A stretch of DNA of 64,000 nt from Rickettsia tillamookensis (GCF_016743795.2 NZ_CP060138.2:496001-560000); one strand, 5' to 3'; shown: positions 8,558 through 18,415, counted from the first letter of the stretch. Numbers and translations are program-made. The notes: a model not told the origin generated them from the sequence alone.

Positions 8558-9890
8558 TTAATCGTTTTATTATTTCTTCTCTATCAATCAAAGGTAAAAC
8601 ACCTGCAATTTCCGGTCCTGATTCTCTACCGGTTAAAGCAAGGCGAAGAGACAAAAATAACTCCTTACCTTTCTTGCCTGTTATATTTGTTATTTCTTTA
8701 GTCCAAATACTCCAGCTATCTTTAGTAATTTCTCCTTGCGGTAATAATTCTGCAGCTTGCTTTAAATAATCCTTATCTAAATTTAGATTTTCTACATTCG
8801 GAGTTTTATGACAAATCTCCCACCAATCTTTTACATCACGTAATTTTTGTAAATTAGGTCTTACCGATAACCAAAAATTTTCATCAATATACTCGGCATC
8901 GATTTCTTTAAGGCGGTCTTTTACTTCGTCAAAATCTAAACTTATCAATAATTTATGATTTAGTCTTTCCAAATCTTCCGGCTGATAGATAGTCGGGCTT
9001 TTAGAAAAGCTACTTATCTCAAACTGATCCGCTAGCTTATCCATTGATTTATAAGGTAAGATTTGTGCCGATGAACCAAGTAAGCTAAAAAAGCTAGCTA
9101 TTGCCATAGCTTCAAGACCGATTTCTTTTCTAAGAGTTGCGATCTCAAACCCTCCCACTCGTTTAGAAATTTTCTCGTCTTTATTGATTATTAAACTTAA
9201 ATGTCCAAAAGTCGGAGGAGTAGTATTTAAAGCCTCAAACATTTGAATTTGAATAGCGGTATTGCTAACGTGATCTTCACCCCTAATAATATGAGTAATA
9301 TCATAATCAATATCGTCAATAACTGAGCATAACATATAAGTCATACTACCGTCTGCTCTTATCACTATTGGATCGCTTAAAGCCTTACCGTCATATTTAA
9401 CTTCGCCTTTGATCATATCACGCCAGCTAATAGGTTCATGATTTACCAAAAATCTATAATGCGGTTTTCTTCCTTGCTCTATATATTTTTGTGTTTGCTC
9501 TTCTGTTAGATTTAAGCTAGCTCGATCATAAATCGGCGGTAATCCCTTAGATAATTGAAATTTACGCTTTAATTCTAGCTCTTCCGGAGTCTCATAGCAG
9601 GCATATAATCTTTTTTTGTCTAATAATAGATTTTTGATTTCATCATATCTACTTAAACGACTTAATTGATTAAATGTCTGATCCCAATTAAGATTTAAAA
9701 ATTTTAAATCTTTTTCGATAGCGTCTTTATATTCCTGTTTACTACGCTCTAAATCCGTATCGTCAAATCTTAAAATAAACGGCCCGTTATGCTTCTTTGC
9801 ATATAGCCAGTTAAGCAATGCTGCCCTGATATTTCCGACATGTAACATACCGGTTGGTGACGGAGCAAATCGTGTTATAATTTTTGTCAT
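8544..9890 (-). CDS. gltX: Glutamyl-tRNA synthetase
   Basis: A class-I synthetase that charges tRNA-Glu. Rickettsiae lack glutaminyl-tRNA synthetase and typically carry two GltX enzymes, so this copy might also serve tRNA-Gln via the amidotransferase route; I cannot tell which. The 448-residue protein has the HIGH-type motif [11 protein letters not shown] (9-19), RFDDTD, the [11 protein letters not shown] loop and the KMSKS-type motif KISKRVGG. The final residues TIVK and the stop at 8544-8546 derive from an RPE, so the native C terminus was altered slightly. It is transcribed in the same direction as topA and dprA but is separated from them by the GIY-YIG cassette. Confidence 0.95.
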   Translation of the reverse strand: MTKIITRFAPSPTGMLHVGNIRAALLNWLYAKKHNGPFILRFDDTDLERSKQEYKDAIEKDLKFLNLNWDQTFNQLSRLSRYDEIKNLLLDKKRLYACYETPEELELKRKFQLSKGLPPIYDRASLNLTEEQTQKYIEQGRKPHYRFLVNHEPISWRDMIKGEVKYDGKALSDPIVIRADGSMTYMLCSVIDDIDYDITHIIRGEDHVSNTAIQIQMFEALNTTPPTFGHLSLIINKDEKISKRVGGFEIATLRKEIGLEAMAIASFFSLLGSSAQILPYKSMDKLADQFEISSFSKSPTIYQPEDLERLNHKLLISLDFDEVKDRLKEIDAEYIDENFWLSVRPNLQKLRDVKDWWEICHKTPNVENLNLDKDYLKQAAELLPQGEITKDSWSIWTKEITNITGKKGKELFLSLRLALTGRESGPEIAGVLPLIDREEIIKRLTIVK

Positions 9891-9906
9891 TTTTTATATC
9901 TTTTTA

Positions 9907-10260
9907 TGTCATTCCTGCGAAAGCAGGAATCCATAGAACTATTCAATTAAATCTTTCCATTCAGGGTTAGCTTTTTCTATCAGTTCTATTTTCCAACTAC
10001 GCTTCCATTTTTTCAAGTTTTTTTCTCTTGTAAGTGCTTCTTTAATATCAGTAAATTCTTCTGTATAAACAAGCTTTATAATATTATATTTTGAGGTAAA
10101 ACCTTTTATTATTTTTTGTTTATGTTCATAAGTACGACGTATTATATTATTAGTAATACCAATATATAAAGTACCATGCTTATTAGAGCATAATATATAC
10201 CCAATACATTTTCTGTTTTTTAGTTTTATTTTATGGATTCCTGCTTTCGCAGGAATGACA
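9907..10260. mobile_element. GIY-YIG cassette bounded by perfect 28-bp family A inverted repeats
   Basis: Family A copies at 9907-9934 and 10233-10260 are exact reverse complements over 28 bp. Each is itself a hairpin (TTCCTGC..GCAGGAA). Together they enclose the nuclease gene at 9939-10268. The unit is 354 bp and lies between topA and gltX, two housekeeping genes. Confidence 0.65.
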
Positions 10261-10268
10261 TCAATCAA
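9939..10268 (-). CDS. Single-domain GIY-YIG nuclease
   Basis: A small homing-type nuclease domain. The core motifs are intact: GYILCSNKHGTLYIGITNN (the GIY..YIG pair), RRTYEH with the catalytic Arg, REKNLKKWKR with the metal-binding Glu near 82, and the NPEWKDL tail. The frame opens at a TTG (10268) and has no internal Met. Its first residues, VIPAKAGIH, are simply the translated family A repeat, so the true start is unclear and may lie in the repeat. It probably nicks or cuts DNA; the target is unknown. Tight bracketing by inverted repeats makes it a candidate mobiliser of those repeats. Confidence 0.8.
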   Translation of the reverse strand: MIDVIPAKAGIHKIKLKNRKCIGYILCSNKHGTLYIGITNNIIRRTYEHKQKIIKGFTSKYNIIKLVYTEEFTDIKEALTREKNLKKWKRSWKIELIEKANPEWKDLIE

Positions 10269-10293
10269 ATCACGGGGTGACGCGCTAAACTGT

Positions 10294-12624
10294 TTACCCC
10301 TGTTTCTTCTCTAACTTCGCCTTATTGTCTTCAATTAGCTTCATTGCGTCGTCTAAGCTTAAATTCAGAAAATCATATTTTTTAGGTATTGAAATAAACT
10401 TTCCTATATATTTTATGTAAGGACCGAATTTACCGTAATCTATCGTAATTTCCTCGTCGCTATCTTTATGCACGCCGATTTTAAGAGGTAAGCTTAGAAG
10501 CTTCAATGCCATCTCAAGTGTGATATCGTTTTGATTCAAGCTAGGAGGCACGGGGCTACGTTTCGGCTTTACTTTGCCTTCTTGTTCACCAAGTTGAATA
10601 TAAGATCCGTAAGGTCCTTTTTTTAAGTGTATTTCTATCCCGTCTTTATCAGTGCCTAAAATTTTATTCTCATTAGGAATAGCGGAAGGTTCGCCTTCAT
10701 TTTCGTTATTATCGTTACCGCTAACAATGGATTTTCTGAAAGTACATTCAGGGTAATTACTACATGCTAAAAACGCTCCGAACTTACCGAGTTTTAAGCT
10801 AAGCTCACCCGTTTTACATGAAGGACAAACTTTAGATTCTTTATTCTCACCGAACAAGTGATAATCAAGGGCTTTCTGTACATAGCTAATAATCTCGGTT
10901 ATTTTTTGTTCGTTTACCGATTCAATATTATGATTAAAACCGCTCCAAAAATTATTTAAAGCAGCTTTCCATTCAAGCTTACCTGCCGCTATTTCGTCTA
11001 ACTCATTTTCAAGACCTGCGGTAAAATCATATTCTACATATTTCTTGAAAAAACCGACCAAGAATACCGTTACCAAACGTCCTAATTCTTCAGGCATAAA
11101 ACGCTTTTTCTCAAGAGAGACGTATTTACGATCTTGTAAAACCGATAAAATACTAGCATAGGTCGAAGGGCGACCGATCCCAAGCTCTTCAAGTTTTTTC
11201 ACTAAGCTTGCTTCCGAATATCTTGGAGGAGGTTCTGTAAAATGCTGATTAGGAATAATTTCTTTAGTTTTAAGCGGTTCTTGTTCTTTTAAAGGAGGCA
11301 GCATTTTATTTTCTTCTTCAGCCTCATCGTCCACACTTTCACGATAAACCTTATAAAACCCGTCAAATGCTATAGTCGAGCCATTTGCTTTTGCCAAATA
11401 TTCTTTATTTTCCGAAGCTAAACTTGCAACTACCAAATCCATTATCACATTTTCCATTTGGCAGGCTATAGTCCTTTTCCAAATTAGTTCATAGAGTTTA
11501 TAGTAATCCTTTTCTAGCTTTTCTTTTAAGCTATCAGGCGTATAAGTGATATTTGTGGGTCTTATTGCCTCATGAGCTTCTTGAGCATTTTTTACTTTGG
11601 ATTTGTAAATTCTAGGGCTAGTCGGTAAATATTTGTCGCCGTAATTTTTATCGATTAAATTACGTATATCAGCTATTGCGTCATTTGATAATGTAACGCC
11701 GTCGGTTCTCATATAGGTAATAAGCCCTATAGTTTCCTTACCTATGTCAACGCCCTCATAAAGTTTTTGTGCTATTTGCATAGTCTTTTTAGCACTAAAA
11801 CCTAATTTTCTTGCTGCTTCTTGTTGCAGTGATGAAGTGATAAAAGGAGGTTGTGGCTGACGTTTTTGTTGTTTCTTTTCTATCTTATCAACATGAAATT
11901 TTTGAGATTTTAATTTCTCAGTTAAATTTTTGGCATCTTTTTCCTTAATAATTGAGAATTTTTCTAACTTTTGATCGTTTACGTGAGTCAATTTAGCAGT
12001 AAATAGTTCGTTATTACTATTTTGCATTTTAAGGCTAATATCCCAATATTCTTCTGACTTAAAACGCTCTATTTCATCTTCTCGCTCACATATTAATCGC
12101 AGAGCCACAGACTGTACACGTCCCGCCGATTTACACCCAGGTAACTTACGCCATAAAAGAGGTGAAAGGGTAAAGCCGACTAAATAGTCTAAAGCTCTTC
12201 TTGCTTGCTGGGCATTTACTAAGTTAGTGTCAAGTTTTCTAGGGTTCTCAACGGCATGAATAATTGCTTTTTTAGTAATTTCATTAAAGGCTACCCTTTT
12301 GAAAAAATCATCGGATTTAACTTTATTCTTTTCTTTTATTACCTCTGCAACATGCCATGAGATAGATTCACCCTCACGATCCGGATCGGTTGCAAGATAT
12401 ACTGCATCAGCTTTTTTAGCATCTTTAACTATGGCATCTACATATTTACCGGCTTTATCGGAAATATCATATTTCATCGCAAAATTTTCATCAGGTAACA
12501 CTGAGCCTTTTTTAGAAGGTAAATCTCTAATATGACCGAATGATGCAATGACCTTAAATTCATCACCTAAATATTTATTTATCGTTTTTGCCTTTGCCGG
12601 CGATTCTACTATTACTAATTTCAT
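10294..12624 (-). CDS. topA: DNA topoisomerase I
   Basis: A type IA topoisomerase that relaxes negative supercoils. The 776-residue protein opens with the Toprim domain (VIVESPAKAKTI; ATDPDREGE). The catalytic tyrosine is in GLITYMRTDG. A C4 zinc ribbon (CPSCKTGE..CSNYPEC) and two further C-terminal repeat regions (GPYGSYIQLGE, KFGPYIKYIG) follow. Length and domain order are normal. It lies downstream of dprA on the same strand, with a repeat doublet between them. Confidence 0.96.
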   Translation of the reverse strand: MKLVIVESPAKAKTINKYLGDEFKVIASFGHIRDLPSKKGSVLPDENFAMKYDISDKAGKYVDAIVKDAKKADAVYLATDPDREGESISWHVAEVIKEKNKVKSDDFFKRVAFNEITKKAIIHAVENPRKLDTNLVNAQQARRALDYLVGFTLSPLLWRKLPGCKSAGRVQSVALRLICEREDEIERFKSEEYWDISLKMQNSNNELFTAKLTHVNDQKLEKFSIIKEKDAKNLTEKLKSQKFHVDKIEKKQQKRQPQPPFITSSLQQEAARKLGFSAKKTMQIAQKLYEGVDIGKETIGLITYMRTDGVTLSNDAIADIRNLIDKNYGDKYLPTSPRIYKSKVKNAQEAHEAIRPTNITYTPDSLKEKLEKDYYKLYELIWKRTIACQMENVIMDLVVASLASENKEYLAKANGSTIAFDGFYKVYRESVDDEAEEENKMLPPLKEQEPLKTKEIIPNQHFTEPPPRYSEASLVKKLEELGIGRPSTYASILSVLQDRKYVSLEKKRFMPEELGRLVTVFLVGFFKKYVEYDFTAGLENELDEIAAGKLEWKAALNNFWSGFNHNIESVNEQKITEIISYVQKALDYHLFGENKESKVCPSCKTGELSLKLGKFGAFLACSNYPECTFRKSIVSGNDNNENEGEPSAIPNENKILGTDKDGIEIHLKKGPYGSYIQLGEQEGKVKPKRSPVPPSLNQNDITLEMALKLLSLPLKIGVHKDSDEEITIDYGKFGPYIKYIGKFISIPKKYDFLNLSLDDAMKLIEDNKAKLEKKQG

Positions 12625-12683
12625 CGATGGTTATTTTTCATTATAAAAATAATTATTCTATTATTATTTGCCCCACTCTTTAC

Positions 12684-12828
12684 TATGTCATTCCCGCGAA
12701 AGCGGGAATCCAGCGTAAAGCGAGATAAATCGAGCTTTTCAAAAAATCTTTTTGATCAAGATTTTATTCAAATAAAGCTTTTAAAAAGCTTTAAAGTATT
12801 GGATTCCCGCCTACGCGGGAATGACATA
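12684..12828. repeat. Family A inverted doublet (gene-less)
   Basis: Family A copies at 12684-12712 and 12800-12828 face each other across 87 bp of AT-rich DNA with its own AAGCTTTTAAAAAGCTTT palindrome. It sits between dprA and topA and ends 5 bp from the dprA stop. Confidence 0.8.
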
Positions 12829-12833
12829 GAGCA

Positions 12834-13982
12834 TTAGGCGTAAACTAATGATATTTTATTGCCGGCGTGACGTATTGCTTTGCCGGCGAGTTCTAATTCT
12901 AATATTACCGTATATATAATAGGAAGCGGTAATTCTGTCTCTTTTTGTAAATATTCAAAATCTATAGGTACTGCCGATAATAATTCCAATATAGCAGTAC
13001 GCTCCTTTTGTGACGGTTCTTTAACATATCTCGTATTTAGTGTTTCTAGCTCAACAAAATCTTTAAATAACTCATCATCTTTTTTAATAAAATTTTCATA
13101 TTGCGGTAAATTAGTTACAATGTCGTCTACTGATTCCACTAAATATGCTCCCTCTCTAATCAATTTATTTGTACCCTGACATCTTGGATCTAAAGGGAAA
13201 CCGGGAACAGCAAATATTTCCCTATTCTGTTCAAGTGCAAATTTTGCAGTTATTAATGAACCGGATTTTAAGCTTGCTTCTACTACTACCACTCCTAAGG
13301 CTAGCCCCGATATTATCCGATTACGTTGCGGAAAATGTTTTCCAAGAGGTGTAGAGCGGATAGGTAACTCAGCTAATATTAAACCTTCTTCTGCTAAATT
13401 TTCAAATAGTTTTTTATTTTCCGGTGGATATATATGATCAATACCGCCTGCAATAACTCCGATAGTTTGAGAAATTGCAGCTTGATGTACGCTACTATCT
13501 ATCCCCCTTGCTAATCCTGAAATAGTTATATACCCTTCGTTTACTAAATCATTTGCAATTTTATGAGCAAAGCTTCTTCCGTTTGCAGAAGCGTTTCTTG
13601 CACCTACTATTGCAACGCATTTATTATGATTTAATAACTCTATATTACCTTTATAGCTTAATATTGGTGGTGGATCATAAATTTCAAGTAATAATTTTGA
13701 ATATTCCGGAGATTTATATGTGATAATCTTAGCATTATCTTTTTCGAGAAGTTCTAACTCTTTTTCAGCATCGCTTTTACTGAAAATTTTAATTGGTTTC
13801 GACTTTCCGCCTCGCAATGAAAAATCCGGAGCGTTATCTATGGCAGTTGCTGCATCACCGAATAATTTAATTAAACTAAAGAAAGTTTTAGGACCGATAT
13901 TTTCACTCCTAATAAGACGTAAAATATTAATTGTTTCAACATCATAGGATATTTTAGGAGTAGAAAATAATTCTTTTAGCAT
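12834..13982 (-). CDS. dprA: DNA-processing protein DprA (Smf)
   Basis: DprA binds incoming single-stranded DNA and loads RecA during transformation. The 382-residue protein has an N-terminal SAM/HhH-like region, the Rossmann-like core with GLARGIDSSVHQAA, AGGIDHIYPPENK and FPQRNRIISGLA, and a C-terminal winged-helix region (residues about 320-382). All core motifs are intact. Retention in an intracellular bacterium may reflect a role in recombination or natural uptake, but the window shows no competence pilus genes. It lies upstream of topA in the common dprA-topA order. Confidence 0.94.
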   Translation of the reverse strand: MLKELFSTPKISYDVETINILRLIRSENIGPKTFFSLIKLFGDAATAIDNAPDFSLRGGKSKPIKIFSKSDAEKELELLEKDNAKIITYKSPEYSKLLLEIYDPPPILSYKGNIELLNHNKCVAIVGARNASANGRSFAHKIANDLVNEGYITISGLARGIDSSVHQAAISQTIGVIAGGIDHIYPPENKKLFENLAEEGLILAELPIRSTPLGKHFPQRNRIISGLALGVVVVEASLKSGSLITAKFALEQNREIFAVPGFPLDPRCQGTNKLIREGAYLVESVDDIVTNLPQYENFIKKDDELFKDFVELETLNTRYVKEPSQKERTAILELLSAVPIDFEYLQKETELPLPIIYTVILELELAGKAIRHAGNKISLVYA

Positions 13983-14024
13983 TATTTAGGGTTATTTGAT
14001 ATGGGTTTTGGTTTAATTGTTAAC

Positions 14025-14119
14025 GTCATTGCGAGGAAATTTACAATAGTAAATTGACGAAGCAATCTTGGGAAGGATTCCTGAGATTGCCACGCTCACT
14101 AACGTTCGCTTGCAATGAC
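14025..14119. repeat. Family C palindrome
   Basis: Starts GTCATTGCGAGGAAATTTAC and ends GCTTGCAATGAC, with internal GAAGCAATCT and GAGATTGCC arms. A half copy of family A follows (14130-14148). Located between dprA and the peroxiredoxin gene. Confidence 0.75.
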
Positions 14120-14152
14120 GAAAAAACCGATCCACGCGGGAATGACATAATA

Positions 14153-14755
14153 CTACAGTTTCTCGGCATGTGAGCTTAAATAATGTGCTATACCTTCATG
14201 TGACGGGGTAATTGCTTCCTCACCTTTATGCCAGCCTGCAGGACAAACTTCGCCGTGCTTTTGATGATGAGTTAAAGCATCGATTACTTTTAATGTATAA
14301 TTAATATCACGACCGATAGGTAAGTCGTTAACTAGCATGTGACGTACTATGAAATCTTTATCAATTAAAAAAGTTCCACGCAAAGCAACACCGTCTTCAT
14401 TAAGTACGTTATATTTTGAAGAAATATCCTTTTTTATATCGGAAACCATTGGAAATTGTACTTGTCCAAGTCCGCCTTTATTATGCGGAGTATTTTTCCA
14501 AGCTAAATGGCTAAAATGAGAATCAACGCTAACAGCTACTAATTTAGTACGTCTTTCGGTAAATTCACCAAGCTTATTGTGAAATGCTATAATTTCCGAT
14601 GGACAAACAAAAGTAAAATCTAGAGGATAAAAAAATAACACTATATTATCCCCTGCAGCATAATCGCTAAGTTTAAACTTTTCGTCTATATTATTATTAG
14701 GCATAATAGCTTTAGCTGTAAAATCCGGAGCAGTTTTGCCGACAAATACTGACAT
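14153..14755 (-). CDS. Typical 2-Cys peroxiredoxin
   Basis: An AhpC/TSA family peroxidase that reduces hydrogen and organic peroxides. With the start at 14755 it has 200 residues. The peroxidatic cysteine is C51 (DFTFVCPSEI) and the resolving cysteine C171 (GEVCPAGW), in normal positions. I prefer ATG 14755 over 14761 because AAGG lies 8 nt before it and only 2 nt before the upstream ATG. The GG(L/I)G-type motif is GGLGQVQFP. It is likely cytoplasmic and important against host oxidative burst. It stands as a single gene. Confidence 0.92.
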   Translation of the reverse strand: MSVFVGKTAPDFTAKAIMPNNNIDEKFKLSDYAAGDNIVLFFYPLDFTFVCPSEIIAFHNKLGEFTERRTKLVAVSVDSHFSHLAWKNTPHNKGGLGQVQFPMVSDIKKDISSKYNVLNEDGVALRGTFLIDKDFIVRHMLVNDLPIGRDINYTLKVIDALTHHQKHGEVCPAGWHKGEEAITPSHEGIAHYLSSHAEKL

Positions 14756-14836
14756 ATTCATAACCTTTTATTAATTAATAATCTGATATGATATATAAAA
14801 CTAATTATTATTACAATAATAAATCTTTATAAATTG

Positions 14837-15772
14837 CTACTTATCTATTTTCTTTTCCGAAGAAGCTTTTAATTGGTTAAATATAGTTAACGCTCCGGTT
14901 ACAAAACTACTCGGTTCTGAAAGATTTGCGGGTAAAATTACGGTGTTAGTATCTTTAGCCAAATTACCGAATGCACTAATATATTGCTCGGCTATTTTAA
15001 GAGCTACTGCATCGCTTCCTCCCGTTTTTTGTACGGCAGCTGCAACAATCTCAATACTATTTGCCGTGGCGGTAGCGACTAAGCCTATTGCTTCAGCTTC
15101 ACCTTTTGCTCTGTTAACTTGATCTGTATAAGAAGCTTCTGAATTCAGTACGATTTGTGCTTTTTCACCTTCTGCATGGTTAATTTTTGCTTGCCTATTA
15201 CCTTCCGATTCTAGAATTTGAGCTCTTTTTTGACGCTCTGCCGCTACTTGCAATTCCATAGCTTTAAGTATAGTTTGCGGAGGTTGAATATCTTTAATTT
15301 CATAACGCATACATTGTATGCCCCAATTTATAGCAGCCTGATTAATAGCTGCTACAATTGCTACGTTTAAAGTTTCGCGCTCTTCAAAAGTTCTATCTAA
15401 AGGGAGTTTACCGATTTCCGAACGCATAGTAGTTTGAGCAAGCTGCGTTATAGCATAGTAAGGATTATTAACACCGTAAGACGCTGCCATCGGATCAATA
15501 ATTTTAACATATAAAACACCGTCGATAGATAATGTTACGTTATCGTTTGAAATAGCTGTTTGAGCGGTAACGTCTATAGCTTCTTCTTTTAAAGTATGTT
15601 TGTATGCTACTCTCTGAATGACAGGGATTAGTAAATTTAAACCAGGTTGTAGTACTTTGTCAAATTTTCCAAGTTTTTCTACTACCCATGCTTGTTGTTG
15701 AGGTACAACTTTAACCATTTGTATTATAACTAAAATCGCTATAATACTGAAAATTAATAATGCATATTCCAT
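14837..15772 (-). CDS. SPFH/band-7 (stomatin-like) membrane protein
   Basis: A 311-residue slipin/QmcA-type scaffold protein. Residues 4-20 form one N-terminal hydrophobic anchor. The SPFH domain follows (VVPQQQAWVVEKLGKF; LQPGLNLLIPVIQRVAYK; YAITQLAQTTMRSEIGKLPLD). The C-terminal half is a heptad-rich coiled coil (about 180-240, MELQVAAERQKRAQILESEG) and then a small hydrophobic tail region. Such proteins form membrane microdomains and often partner with NfeD proteases; no NfeD gene is adjacent. It resembles mitochondrial SLP-2. Confidence 0.88.
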   Translation of the reverse strand: MEYALLIFSIIAILVIIQMVKVVPQQQAWVVEKLGKFDKVLQPGLNLLIPVIQRVAYKHTLKEEAIDVTAQTAISNDNVTLSIDGVLYVKIIDPMAASYGVNNPYYAITQLAQTTMRSEIGKLPLDRTFEERETLNVAIVAAINQAAINWGIQCMRYEIKDIQPPQTILKAMELQVAAERQKRAQILESEGNRQAKINHAEGEKAQIVLNSEASYTDQVNRAKGEAEAIGLVATATANSIEIVAAAVQKTGGSDAVALKIAEQYISAFGNLAKDTNTVILPANLSEPSSFVTGALTIFNQLKASSEKKIDK

Positions 15773-15849
15773 AATTCAATACCTTTTTTTATTTCCACTC
15801 TATATTATTTTTAATTATAAAAAAAGGATTTAAATTAAACGAGTATACA

Positions 15850-16080
15850 TTAATTATATATTTTTTTATCAATAAAATGGGTTTTAATTACTTTGAGTAA
15901 AGAAAGAATGCTTGAATATTCTTCAAGTTGTTCATTTATATTTTTTATCTCATTTAAAGCACTATTAAAATCTTTCTGTAATAAATAAGTTTCAGCGGCT
16001 TTATTTTGTTCTAGTGTTTTAAGTAAAATACTTTGTAAAAATCTATAATAATAGTCATCTAGTTTAGGTATATCAGACAT
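15850..16080 (-). CDS. Small helical hypothetical protein
   Basis: A 76-residue protein of unknown function. It is predicted all-helical, with two charged helices (DDYYYRFLQSILLKTLEQN; SALNEIKNINEQLEEYSSIL) in a TPR-like or coiled-coil hairpin. It has no signal peptide and no Cys. It lies between the phosphoethanolamine-transferase-like gene and the band-7 gene on the same strand, with 66- and 77-bp gaps. Support rests on its clean start, coding-like composition and fit in the gap. Confidence 0.5.
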   Translation of the reverse strand: MSDIPKLDDYYYRFLQSILLKTLEQNKAAETYLLQKDFNSALNEIKNINEQLEEYSSILSLLKVIKTHFIDKKIYN

Positions 16081-16146
16081 AATAATAAATCATATAATTA
16101 TTGAGATTTTAATTTATATATAAATTTTTTAATAATTCAATAATTT

Positions 16147-17715
16147 TTAACTAGACTTACATATACTTAAGTCTTTATCTACTATGTTGGAATCTATATT
16201 TAAACAGTCAAGGATTGAATGAAATACATAATCATGGCTAATTTCGGTATTAGCATAATTTTTAATTGAGTCTACCGATTCAGGATATTTTTCTTTAAAA
16301 TCATCTGATACCCAAACTATAAGCGGCACTGTTATTTGTTCTGCAAGTAGTGGACCACCGTGACCGTAATAACCATTTTCTCCTAGCGATTCGCCGTGAT
16401 CGGATACATATAATAAAAAGGCATTTTTATCTTTAAGCAAATCTATTAAATTAGATAAAAAAAAATCAGTGTATAAAATTGAATTATCATAACTGTTAAC
16501 TAAAGCAAGCTTATCGCAATCACTTGCATCTCCCTTAACCTTAATAGGACAGGTAGGGGTAAAATACTCAAACTCTTTTGGATATCTCGCATTATAGTTC
16601 CAATGGCTGCCGGAAGTGTGAACTACTAAAAATTGTTTCTCTGAGTTTGTTATTATTTCTTTTATAAAAGGTAATATTTTTTCATCATGATCATTTAAAG
16701 AAAATAGAGCAGAGCCGCCCGGTACTATAGTAAAATTAACGTCATTATATATATTACTGAGGTCAAAATTTGCGAAACTCCTCATTAAAGTTTGAGTACC
16801 GATCCAGGTAGTATTAAAGCCAAGATTTGTTAAAATTGATAAAAAGCTGTTCTCTTGTCTAGTATTTTCAATTTGACTTGCAGGATAACGTGAAAGTAAT
16901 GACGGTACAGAAAGATAGGTAAGATTAGAAGAGGATTTAGCTTTGAAAGAAGTTAGATTTTGAGCAGTTTTTAAGTAAGGAGTCGTATCTCTTTCATAAC
17001 CGTTAATACCGAAATGATCAAATCTTGCCGATTCTCCTATAACTAAAACACCGATAATATCTTTATCTGACTTATCTATAAAGTTATATTGCTTACTAAT
17101 ATCTATACATGTATAATTTTTATCACCAAAATTTCCAGCAAAATTAAGGTAGCTATTATGTAAATACTGAATGGGAAAGTAATTTTTTAGTATCTTAAAT
17201 GAAGGAGTAATAATATTATATACAAAAATAAGTAAGCAAGCGGCAGATAATAATTTTGTTACGAATGATTTAGAATTTTCGGCAGCAAACGATTTGAGAG
17301 TATAAAAACAGGTAAAAAGGCAAAAAATTATCCATATTACTAACTTAATGCTGATTAATTCATAAACTTCGTTTAAATCCGTTGAGAAAAAACTCCCTAT
17401 TACTTGTTTAGTAGGATTGATTTTGAAGAAATAAATGTAATAACTAGCAATAGCGGATGTTATAAATAAAAACCCTACGCCGATTTTTAACACTAATTTA
17501 TGTACGCTAAGACCAAAAAATGCTATAAAAGAAAATATATAAATATAACAAAAATCTTTTGATAGCTCTAATATCCCTCTAAAAATCGTTGCTTTATAAT
17601 AATCAAATTTATAAATCAATATTGCGGTATTAAATAACAAACAATAAATAAAGGCTAAAATAGCCGATAATTTAATTAATTTCGTATCTAAATGTTTTTG
17701 AATAGTTTTTAGCAT
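16147..17715 (-). CDS. Phosphoethanolamine transferase-like (EptA/sulfatase fold) membrane enzyme
   Basis: A 522-residue inner-membrane enzyme. Five hydrophobic segments occupy residues about 14-165, followed by a periplasmic alkaline-phosphatase-fold domain. Catalytic features fit the EptA family: the metal-site glutamate in VIGESARFDHFGINGYERD, the nucleophilic threonine in SSNLTYLSVPSLLS, GSHWNY, and the metal ligands in YVSDHGESLGENG..YGHGGP. Relatives move phosphoethanolamine from phosphatidylethanolamine to lipid A or core sugars, giving resistance to cationic peptides. The exact acceptor is unknown. It is divergent from ruvX with a 41-bp shared promoter gap. Confidence 0.85.
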   Translation of the reverse strand: MLKTIQKHLDTKLIKLSAILAFIYCLLFNTAILIYKFDYYKATIFRGILELSKDFCYIYIFSFIAFFGLSVHKLVLKIGVGFLFITSAIASYYIYFFKINPTKQVIGSFFSTDLNEVYELISIKLVIWIIFCLFTCFYTLKSFAAENSKSFVTKLLSAACLLIFVYNIITPSFKILKNYFPIQYLHNSYLNFAGNFGDKNYTCIDISKQYNFIDKSDKDIIGVLVIGESARFDHFGINGYERDTTPYLKTAQNLTSFKAKSSSNLTYLSVPSLLSRYPASQIENTRQENSFLSILTNLGFNTTWIGTQTLMRSFANFDLSNIYNDVNFTIVPGGSALFSLNDHDEKILPFIKEIITNSEKQFLVVHTSGSHWNYNARYPKEFEYFTPTCPIKVKGDASDCDKLALVNSYDNSILYTDFFLSNLIDLLKDKNAFLLYVSDHGESLGENGYYGHGGPLLAEQITVPLIVWVSDDFKEKYPESVDSIKNYANTEISHDYVFHSILDCLNIDSNIVDKDLSICKSS

Positions 17716-17756
17716 ATATAAGTAATATAAGATAAATAGTAGAATTAATAACTACC

Positions 17757-18221
17757 ATGATCATAAAAAATCTTCAAGAATTTTATCCGCTTTTAATACC
17801 AAATGCTCCGCTTATCGCTATTGATTACGGAAGCAAAAAATTAGGAATCGCATTATCTAATCAAGAACGTAGTATTGCTATGCCCTTAAACACTATAATT
17901 GAGATAAATAAAAAAATCGTTATTACTTCCTTGCTTAATATTATCGAAAAATATAAAGTTTGTGGTGTTGTAGTAGGTCTACCGATTGATATGAACGGAG
18001 CAGTAACGGAGCAAACAAATATAGTGATGAAATTTGCAGAAGAATTAACAAAATCTGTAAATTTGCCTATATATTTACAAGATGAAAGACTAACTACAAA
18101 AGCTGCAAATAATTTCCTTAAATCATTCAGCGTTAAAAGAAAAGACCGTAATAATAATGATGATGCCGTAGCTGCTAGTATGATTCTTGAAACAGTGCTT
18201 GATTCTATAAAAAATATTTAA
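17757..18221 (+). CDS. ruvX: Putative pre-16S rRNA nuclease / Holliday junction resolvase RuvX (YqgF)
   Basis: A 154-residue RNase H-fold protein of the YqgF family, which trims the 5' end of 16S rRNA and is sometimes called a Holliday resolvase. The first catalytic Asp is in [24 protein letters not shown] and [11 protein letters not shown] supply further conserved acidic residues, and the C-terminal Asp lies in [12 protein letters not shown]. Length is normal. It is followed by 406 bp of repeats. Confidence 0.92.
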   Translation: MIIKNLQEFYPLLIPNAPLIAIDYGSKKLGIALSNQERSIAMPLNTIIEINKKIVITSLLNIIEKYKVCGVVVGLPIDMNGAVTEQTNIVMKFAEELTKSVNLPIYLQDERLTTKAANNFLKSFSVKRKDRNNNDDAVAASMILETVLDSIKNI

Positions 18222-18262
18222 TTAGGAAAGAATTGAGGAGTTATTGCATGGGTCAATTTTTC

Positions 18263-18383
18263 GTCATTGTGAGAAGAATTACGTAGTAATTCAACGAAGC
18301 AATCTAGTAAAAAATTCTGTAAATCAGAATTTTTTTAATTATTTTTTACTTCCTTGCCACGTCGCTTCGCTCCTCGCAATGAC
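18263..18383. repeat. Family C palindrome (long variant)
   Basis: GTCATTGTGAGAAGAATTAC at the left and TCCTCGCAATGAC at the right. The centre carries an extra AAAAATTCTG / CAGAATTTTT hairpin that the copy at 58916 shares. With the RPE that follows it fills the gap 18222-18627. Confidence 0.75.
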
Positions 18384-18415
18384 GATTTGGCATCCACACA
18401 ACAATCGTTGATAAT

